Source of the DNA: Deltaproteobacteria bacterium
GTDB lineage: Bacteria; Desulfobacterota; DSM-4660; Desulfatiglandales; Desulfatiglandaceae
Assembly (NCBI GenBank): GCA_021159525.1
Contig: JAGHEC010000007.1
Coordinates: 1 to 8,545, forward strand
Direction: 5' to 3'
DNA length: 8,545 nt
Shown here: one piece after another, positions 3,581 through 8,545 of the stretch
How positions within the stretch are numbered: the first letter of the stretch is position 1
Layout: each line of letters opens with the position of its first letter
Notes under the pieces: generated by a model
Told to the model about the DNA's origin: nothing
Databases searched by the model: none
What the model saw: the letters and a program-made list of their open reading frames with translations, nothing else
Program-made: the position numbers and the translations under genes

Positions 3581-6178
3581 ATGAACATTACCAAGCAACT
3601 CATCGAGATTGTTGGAAAGGACAGTGTATTTGACGACAGGGTCGAATGCCTGGCCTACTCGCGGGATCTCTCCGTACACGAGGGTATCCCCGATGTTGTG
3701 GTCTTTGCCCGCACGACAGAGCAGATCTCGGCCATTATGCGGTTAGCCACTCGGGAAAAGGCGCCTGTCACGGTTCAGGGGTCAGGGACCGCCACCACCG
3801 GTGCATCCCTCCCTGTGGAAGGGGGCATCCTGCTGGACGTACACCGAATGAACAACATCCTGGAGATCGACAAGGAGAATTTCTTTGCACGGGTCGAACC
3901 GGGCGTCATCTGCAACGACCTCAATATCGCACTCAAGAAGCACCATCTCATGTTCCCCCCGAATCCGGGGAGCGAACTCATCGCCACCATCGGCGGCATG
4001 ATGTCCACCAATTCAAGCGGACACCGGGCCGTTAAATACGGCACGGCCAGGGACTATGTCAAGGGCCTTAAGGTGGTCCTGGCCGACGGCAGGATCATCG
4101 AGACCGGGTTCAGGACCCCCAAGTCATCCTTTGGATACGATTTAAACCATGTCTTTGCCAGCGCGGAAGGCACCCTGGGAGTGATTACCGAAATCACGGT
4201 AAAGATTCAGCCCATCCCTGAGTACAATGCCCTGGCCTTAGCCATCTTTCACGATCTGTTTGCCGCTGGAAAGGCCGTGAGCGAGATCATCGGCTCGGGC
4301 ATCCAGTTGACCGCATGCGAGATCCTGGACAACTACAGCCTCAAGGTCGTGGAAAAGGCCATTGGCAAGGACGTCAGCAAGATAGAGGCCATGCTGATTA
4401 TTGAATCGGACGGGGCCAAAGAAACGGTTGTCAAGGACATGGAGCGCATCGGCGAGATATGCCGCAAACACGGCGTGGAGGAATTCACCTGGAGCGACGA
4501 CCCGGCCAAGGCCGGCGAGATCATGGAGGCCCGGGGCAAGTTGGTGCCCACCCTCTCAAGGATCAAGCCGGGCAACCGCCTGGTGCCTATTTCCGAAGAC
4601 CTGGGCATCCCGCCCAGCCGGATCCCGGAGGTCATCAAGCGGGCACAGGAGATCTCGGATAAATACAACCTGCTGATCACCACTTTCGGACATATCGGGG
4701 ACGGCAATGTGCATACCACCTTTGTGACTGACATGAGGAGCCGGGAGGAATGGGATCGGCTTCGGCCGGCCGCAGACGAGCTGGCGGAACTGGCCCTCCA
4801 GATGGGAGGGACGGTCACGGCCGAGCACGGGACCGGGCTTGCCAGAAATCCCTATATCGAAAAGCAGTTGGGCCCGGCCCTTGATGTGATGCGCGCCATC
4901 AAGGACGCCCTGGATCCCGATCACATCCTGAACCCCGGAAAGATGGGGCTCGAAAAAAAGAAATACGATATCTACGATTACTTTGCCTTCAAGACCTTTC
5001 TGGAACATCCCGAAGGCGTCAACTCCTTTGGCGAGGCCGTGGACAACGAGCTGCTGGCCTGCATCTACTGCGGATTCTGCCGCCTCGGGTGCCCTACTTT
5101 CAGCGTGACTCACAGGGAATCGCGCAATGCGCGGGGTAGAAACGCCCTGGCATTCAATCTCCTGAACGGGACGATTGAGCCTTCGAAGGAGCTGGCAGAG
5201 GCCTTTTACAGTTGCACTACCTGCCAGGCCTGCACTTACTTCTGCCCGGCCCGGGTCAAGGTGGATGAGATTGTGGAAGCGGTCCGCAAAAAATTGTACA
5301 AGGCCGGCCTTACCCCTGAACCGGTGCTTGGAATTCGAGACAACATCTTTAAAACGGGGAATGTGTATGCAAGCGCCAAGGCGGACAGGATCGAGATCTA
5401 TCCCCGTGCGCTCAAGGAAAAAATTCAGAAGGGGGAATTGAAAAAGGAGGCCGAGACCCTCCTCTTCATGGGGTGCGTGCCAAGCTATCTGGACATGAAG
5501 ATGGTCCCCAGCCTGATCAAACCCCTGGATGCCGGGGGTGTGGACTACACCACCCTGGCCACCGAAGAGGGGTGCTGCGGATTCCCGTTGTTTCTGATGG
5601 GGAATGAAGAATTTCAACCTCATGCCCAAAAGGTTATTGAACGAATCAAGGCCACCGGGGCGCGGGAACTGCTGACCCCCTGCGCCGGGTGCTACAAGAC
5701 CTTCAAGAAGATCTACCCGGAGGTCGGGGATCTGGGCCTGGAGGTGTATCATTCGGTCCACTATCTGCTGAGGCTGATCCAGGAAGGGAAAATCACCTTT
5801 AAGGGGGATTTGGGCAAGAGGGTGACCTACCATGATCCCTGCGACCTGGGACGGGCCTTCCAAATTTTCGAGGAACCGAGGAATATCCTTAAGGCGATTC
5901 CAGGCCTTGAATTTGTGGAAATGGCCAGAAACCGGCTCCAGGCCCGCTGCTGCGGGGGCGGCGGCGGCGTGCTGGCCAACAACCCGGATATGGCCGTGGA
6001 AATGGCCGCGGAACGGGTCAGGGACGCCCTGGCCGTCGGGGCCGAGATCATCGTCTCAGCATGCGCAGCCTGCAAAGACAACCTGCGAAAGGGCGCCAAG
6101 GCCATCCCCAAGCAGGAGCGGGGAAAGATCAAGATTATGGATATCACGGAGATCGTGGCCCAGCAAATGGCCGAGTGA
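3581..6178 (+). CDS. Fused FAD-linked 2-hydroxyacid dehydrogenase / iron-sulfur (CCG-domain) oxidoreductase, GlcD-GlcF type
   Basis: This 865-aa protein joins a GlcD-like flavoprotein to a GlcF-like iron-sulfur protein. The FAD-binding PCMH-type domain (about 35-212) carries the loop QGSGTATTGAS (66-76) and PGSELIATIGGM (129-140). The FAD-oxidase C-terminal domain follows (about 215-455), with HIGDGNVH (371-378), EHGTGLARNP (415-424) and DPDHILNPGKMG (445-456). Two 4Fe-4S motifs come next: C494-x2-C497-x2-C500-x3-C504 and C545-x2-C548-x2-C551-x3-C555. Two complete CCG domains end the protein: C632, C665-C666, C701-x2-C704, then C754, C790-C791, C828-x2-C831. The family oxidises D-2-hydroxyacids such as lactate, glycolate or 2-hydroxyglutarate and passes electrons through the iron-sulfur part to quinones or other carriers. 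No membrane helix or export signal is visible, so it is cytoplasmic or peripheral. It leads an operon whose other genes are of the 2-hydroxyacyl-CoA dehydratase system. The specific substrate and electron partner cannot be read from sequence. Confidence 0.93.
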   Translation: MNITKQLIEIVGKDSVFDDRVECLAYSRDLSVHEGIPDVVVFARTTEQISAIMRLATREKAPVTVQGSGTATTGASLPVEGGILLDVHRMNNILEIDKENFFARVEPGVICNDLNIALKKHHLMFPPNPGSELIATIGGMMSTNSSGHRAVKYGTARDYVKGLKVVLADGRIIETGFRTPKSSFGYDLNHVFASAEGTLGVITEITVKIQPIPEYNALALAIFHDLFAAGKAVSEIIGSGIQLTACEILDNYSLKVVEKAIGKDVSKIEAMLIIESDGAKETVVKDMERIGEICRKHGVEEFTWSDDPAKAGEIMEARGKLVPTLSRIKPGNRLVPISEDLGIPPSRIPEVIKRAQEISDKYNLLITTFGHIGDGNVHTTFVTDMRSREEWDRLRPAADELAELALQMGGTVTAEHGTGLARNPYIEKQLGPALDVMRAIKDALDPDHILNPGKMGLEKKKYDIYDYFAFKTFLEHPEGVNSFGEAVDNELLACIYCGFCRLGCPTFSVTHRESRNARGRNALAFNLLNGTIEPSKELAEAFYSCTTCQACTYFCPARVKVDEIVEAVRKKLYKAGLTPEPVLGIRDNIFKTGNVYASAKADRIEIYPRALKEKIQKGELKKEAETLLFMGCVPSYLDMKMVPSLIKPLDAGGVDYTTLATEEGCCGFPLFLMGNEEFQPHAQKVIERIKATGARELLTPCAGCYKTFKKIYPEVGDLGLEVYHSVHYLLRLIQEGKITFKGDLGKRVTYHDPCDLGRAFQIFEEPRNILKAIPGLEFVEMARNRLQARCCGGGGGVLANNPDMAVEMAAERVRDALAVGAEIIVSACAACKDNLRKGAKAIPKQERGKIKIMDITEIVAQQMAE

Positions 6179-6322
6179 TCCGGTATCCCTTTGTTCCGCC
6201 CCCTGGGGCCTGCTTACTTCTGATCTTTGAGGCATATTTTCGTCCCCTGAGCCCCTTGGGTTCTTCCCCGTGACGGGTTACGGACCAGGGACCAGGGTAA
6301 CTGTTTGGATTGGAGTAAAGAT
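6179..6322. other. 144-bp spacer within the operon
   Basis: The spacer separates the oxidoreductase from the dehydratase-family gene. It is C-rich early on, then has CCCG-tga-CGGG (6267-6277), a tandem GACCAGG duplication at about 6283-6296, and flanking GTTAC/GTAAC (6277-6281, 6297-6301). No T-run terminator and no clear promoter can be seen, so read-through is likely, although a weak internal promoter cannot be excluded. GGAG at 6312-6315 is the ribosome-binding site of the next gene. Confidence 0.5.
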
Positions 6323-7585
6323 ATGACCGAAGAGAAAACCGTCAAACGAAAAAAGATTGCTGCGGCCGACGTCTGTAAAAAGATCATGGCCGATCATTTT
6401 TATGAAATGGACGAGGCCGTCAAGACCGGCTCCAAGAAGATTGCCTGGTGCACCAGCGTGGGCCCGGCCGAACTCCTTCGGGGCATGGGCTTTCTGGTCT
6501 ATTTTCCGGAGAACCACGGGGCCATGCTGGGGGCGACCCGCATGGCCACCGAACTGATTCCCCATGCCAATGCCCTGGGGTATTCGCCCGATATCTGCTC
6601 ATACCTTACCTGTGATATCGGGTCGTATTTGCAGAAAAAGACACCTCTTAAAATGGCCTACAACATCGATTCGGTGCCCAGGCCCGATGTCCTGGTCTAC
6701 AATACCAATCAGTGCAGAGACGTGCAGGACTGGTTTGCCTGGTATTCGCGGGAACTCAACGTGCCCTTGGTCGGGGTCCATACCCACAGGGATATCGGCG
6801 ACATCGGACCGGCACAGATCCAGGACATTGCCGCCCAGATTCAAGAACTGATTCCCCCATTAGAGGAAGTGAGCGGCGAAAAATTTGACATGGATCGGTT
6901 CAAAGAGGCAGTGGGCTATTCACGCCGGACCTCTGAACTCTGGCGGGCCTGCCTCGAGACGGCCGCTGCCATCCCTTCGCCGTGGACATTTTTTGATGCA
7001 ACCATTCACATGGGACCGGCCGTGGTGGCGCGGGGTACCAAACAGGCGGTGGATTACTACGAACTCCTCCTGAAGGAATTAGAGCAGCGCGTCACAGACG
7101 GCGTGGCCGCTGTGGACGGAGAAAGGTACCGTCTCTACTGGGAGGGCATGCCCATCTGGGGCAAGCTGAGGGCCCTTTCCGAGCAGTTCTATTCCCTCAA
7201 GACCTGCGTAGTGGCCTCCACCTATTGCAACAGCTGGATATTTGACCAGCTTGATCCGAAAAACCCGTTTGAAAGCATGGCCGTGGCATATACCGAGCTT
7301 TTTATTGTAAGAGATGAACCCTACAAAGAACAGTATATTCAGGACTGCTTTGAGAAATTCAAGTTCGACGGGATTATCTTCCATGACGCAAAGACGTGCC
7401 CCAACAACTCCAACAATCGTTACGGCATGCCCGAAAGGCTCAGCAAGAAATTGGGCATTCCGGTATTGACCATCAACGGCGATCTGTGCGATCTGCGGTG
7501 CTATTCCGAAGAGCAGGCCAAGACCAACATCGAAGCCTTTATCGAGCAGCTGGAAGAAACCCGGAGTCCCAGGCGCACGGCGTAA
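6323..7585 (+). CDS. 2-hydroxyacyl-CoA dehydratase D-component family protein (HgdB/BcrB/double-cubane-protein superfamily)
   Basis: Members of this superfamily bind a low-potential iron-sulfur cluster that receives single electrons from an ATP-driven activator. They act as 2-hydroxyacyl-CoA dehydratases, benzoyl-CoA reductase subunits or double-cubane [8Fe-9S] proteins. The 420-aa product starts at an ATG seven bases after GGAG. A TTG 18 bases upstream is less likely. Family landmarks are IAWCTSVGPAELLRGMGF (40-57), GYSPDICSYLTCDIGSYL (86-103), VYNTNQCRDVQDWF (125-138), LEEVSGEKFDMDR (180-192), VARGTKQAVDYYELL (235-249), FDGIIFHDAKTCPNNSN (348-364) and GIPVLTINGDL (378-388). Candidate cluster ligands are C43, C92 or C97, C131 and C359. 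Twelve cysteines in all, including C295/C302 and C389/C393, is many for a simple D component. The activator gene follows after 38 bp. No partner subunit is adjacent, which suggests a homodimer or a partner encoded elsewhere. The family is clear; the substrate is not. Confidence 0.88.
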   Translation: MTEEKTVKRKKIAAADVCKKIMADHFYEMDEAVKTGSKKIAWCTSVGPAELLRGMGFLVYFPENHGAMLGATRMATELIPHANALGYSPDICSYLTCDIGSYLQKKTPLKMAYNIDSVPRPDVLVYNTNQCRDVQDWFAWYSRELNVPLVGVHTHRDIGDIGPAQIQDIAAQIQELIPPLEEVSGEKFDMDRFKEAVGYSRRTSELWRACLETAAAIPSPWTFFDATIHMGPAVVARGTKQAVDYYELLLKELEQRVTDGVAAVDGERYRLYWEGMPIWGKLRALSEQFYSLKTCVVASTYCNSWIFDQLDPKNPFESMAVAYTELFIVRDEPYKEQYIQDCFEKFKFDGIIFHDAKTCPNNSNNRYGMPERLSKKLGIPVLTINGDLCDLRCYSEEQAKTNIEAFIEQLEETRSPRRTA

Positions 7586-7623
7586 GGCATTTTTAAAATC
7601 CTTTTTAATCTGAGCGAGCGACG

Positions 7624-8412
7624 ATGTCAGATAATGCGAAACCTGTATTTGTGGGCGCCGATGTGGGCGCCTCCCGCACCAAGGTAGCAATTCTGGATAA
7701 AGACACAAACCTGATCGGTTACTGTATCCGAAAATCCGGGACCGATTTTGAAAACACGGCCAATCTCTGTCTGGAGGCATCCCTCGACATGGCGGGAGTC
7801 CCGAGGAAGGCAATCCAATACTGCGTGTCCACAGGTTACGGTCGTAAAAACGTGACCTTCAGCAACGAGAGCAAGACAGAGATAAGCTGTCACGCAAAGG
7901 GGTGCTATCACTATTTCCCTACGGCCATGACCCTCATCGACATCGGCGGCCAGGACAACAAGGTTATCAAGCTGGATAATCAGGGCCGACGGATCAGCTT
8001 TAAGATGAACCGGAAATGTGCTGCAGGGACCGGGGCCTTTCTTGAGGAAATGTCCGCCCGGTTGGACATCCCGCTGGAAGAGATGGATGCCCTGGCCCGG
8101 CAATCTACCGAGATGGTGGAGCTGGGGAGTTACTGCACGGTTTTCTCAGGGACCGAGGTGCTGGAAAAGATCCGGCAGGGAAAAAAGGTCCCTGATATTG
8201 TCAAGGGGCTCTTTTTTTCTGTTATCAAGCGGGTTCTGGAGATGGACTCCCTGACAGATCGGGTGGTCATGACCGGGGGCGTAGTGGCTCATAATCCTTA
8301 CCTTGTGGACATGATGAAAGAGATCACGTCACGCGACATCCTGGTCCCGGAACATCCTCAGTTGACCGGAGCCATCGGCGCAGGGCTTCTTGCCCTGAAG
8401 GCAGCTCCTTGA
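7624..8412 (+). CDS. ATP-dependent activator of 2-hydroxyacyl-CoA dehydratase (HgdC/BcrAD-type ASKHA ATPase)
   Basis: HgdC-type activators are homodimeric ATPases of the actin/Hsp70/sugar-kinase fold. A single 4Fe-4S cluster bridges the two subunits, and ATP hydrolysis drives one low-potential electron into the partner enzyme. At 262 aa this matches the roughly 260-aa family length. The phosphate-1 loop is GADVGASRTK (11-20), the phosphate-2 loop DIGGQD (106-111) and the adenosine motif TGGV (217-220). The two cluster cysteines are C132 in NRKCAAGTGAFLE and C171 in YCTVFSGTEVL. The latter differs from the more usual CTVFAESEV, a minor variation seen here by comparison from memory. Its substrate is almost certainly the protein of the preceding gene, 38 bp upstream. 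Only a weak Shine-Dalgarno-like GAGCGAG precedes the ATG, so it may be translated less strongly than its partner. This would suit an activator needed in small amounts, though that is inference. Confidence 0.93.
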   Translation: MSDNAKPVFVGADVGASRTKVAILDKDTNLIGYCIRKSGTDFENTANLCLEASLDMAGVPRKAIQYCVSTGYGRKNVTFSNESKTEISCHAKGCYHYFPTAMTLIDIGGQDNKVIKLDNQGRRISFKMNRKCAAGTGAFLEEMSARLDIPLEEMDALARQSTEMVELGSYCTVFSGTEVLEKIRQGKKVPDIVKGLFFSVIKRVLEMDSLTDRVVMTGGVVAHNPYLVDMMKEITSRDILVPEHPQLTGAIGAGLLALKAAP

Positions 8413-8545
8413 TCCGGAAGGCTGACAAAAAGGCGAACTGCTGCGACCGTAATTCACTAATTTTTATGCCATATGGGGATCATGATCCTGGAGACCGGGC
8501 TGAAGATAAACGGCTCTGCCTGAGAGGATAAACCCGGAGTAATGG
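8413..8545. other. Downstream intergenic region with a possible next start codon
   Basis: No hairpin with a T-run follows the activator gene. Short frames from ATGs at 8466 and 8474 stop after 21 and 16 codons and look spurious. An ATG at 8542 preceded by GGAG (8536-8539) could start another gene, but the spacing is only two bases and the window ends there. Confidence 0.35.
8477..8488. promoter_or_regulatory. 12-bp perfect palindrome, possible operator
   Basis: GGATCATGATCC is a perfect palindrome in the non-coding DNA after the activator gene. It could be a dimeric-repressor site for a gene beyond the window. No -35/-10 pair is clear beside it, so this is tentative. Confidence 0.25.

Noticed and set aside
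4556..5863. 435-codon open frame on the minus strand
   Set aside because: It lies entirely opposite the FAD/iron-sulfur oxidoreductase gene, whose plus-strand product has every family motif. The antisense product shows no recognisable domain, and long antisense frames are expected in GC-rich genes.
7079..7813. 244-codon open frame on the minus strand
   Set aside because: It spans the end of the dehydratase-family gene, the spacer and the start of the activator gene, in antisense. Both plus-strand products are clear family members.
8466..8531. Short ORFs from ATGs at 8466 and 8474
   Set aside because: They stop after 21 and 16 codons, lack a ribosome-binding site, and overlap each other in different frames.
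1..8545. CRISPR arrays, transposon ends, tRNA or rRNA genes
   Set aside because: I saw no regularly spaced repeats, no transposase-like protein, no cloverleaf with TTCRA-type arm, and no rRNA-like sequence on either strand.

Overview
The window looks like chromosomal DNA of an anaerobic bacterium, most plausibly a member of the Desulfobacterota (former Deltaproteobacteria). This is inferred from moderately high GC, Shine-Dalgarno-led genes all on the plus strand, and a gene set typical of strict anaerobes (a 2-hydroxyacyl-CoA dehydratase-type iron-sulfur protein with its ATP-dependent activator, and a fused FAD/iron-sulfur hydroxyacid dehydrogenase). The sequence alone does not fix the species.

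Layout, left to right. (1) Bases 1-72 are the last 23 codons of an unidentified gene. (2) Bases 108-1638 are an efp-epmA pair: elongation factor P and the lysyl-tRNA-synthetase-like enzyme that attaches beta-lysine to it. epmA probably starts inside the end of efp. (3) Bases 1754-2500 encode a J-domain protein with an N-terminal four-cysteine zinc-ribbon-like motif. (4) Bases 2560-3233 hold a 33-codon ORF with a strong ribosome-binding site, overlapping the start of a DUF2889 protein. The junction contains mutually exclusive hairpins, one of which would mask the downstream Shine-Dalgarno. (5) Bases 3234-3580 have no convincing gene but contain a long imperfect hairpin and a near-consensus sigma-70 promoter. 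(6) Bases 3581-8412 form a probable three-gene operon: a GlcD/GlcF-type fused FAD and iron-sulfur oxidoreductase (865 aa), a single 2-hydroxyacyl-CoA dehydratase D-component-family subunit (420 aa), and an HgdC-type ATPase activator (262 aa). (7) Bases 8413-8545 are non-coding, with a 12-bp perfect palindrome and possibly the first codon of another gene at the very edge.

How the genes work together. EF-P relieves ribosome stalling at polyproline and needs beta-lysine on Lys32; EpmA supplies it, and the aminomutase EpmB would have to be encoded outside the window. In the three-gene operon, the activator should use ATP to inject one low-potential electron into the D-component-family protein. 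The FAD/iron-sulfur protein could supply the (R)-2-hydroxyacid or its oxo counterpart, or move electrons to or from a carrier. No CoA-transferase or CoA-ligase and no second dehydratase subunit lies next to them. The substrate is therefore open, and this operon is the most interesting part of the window.
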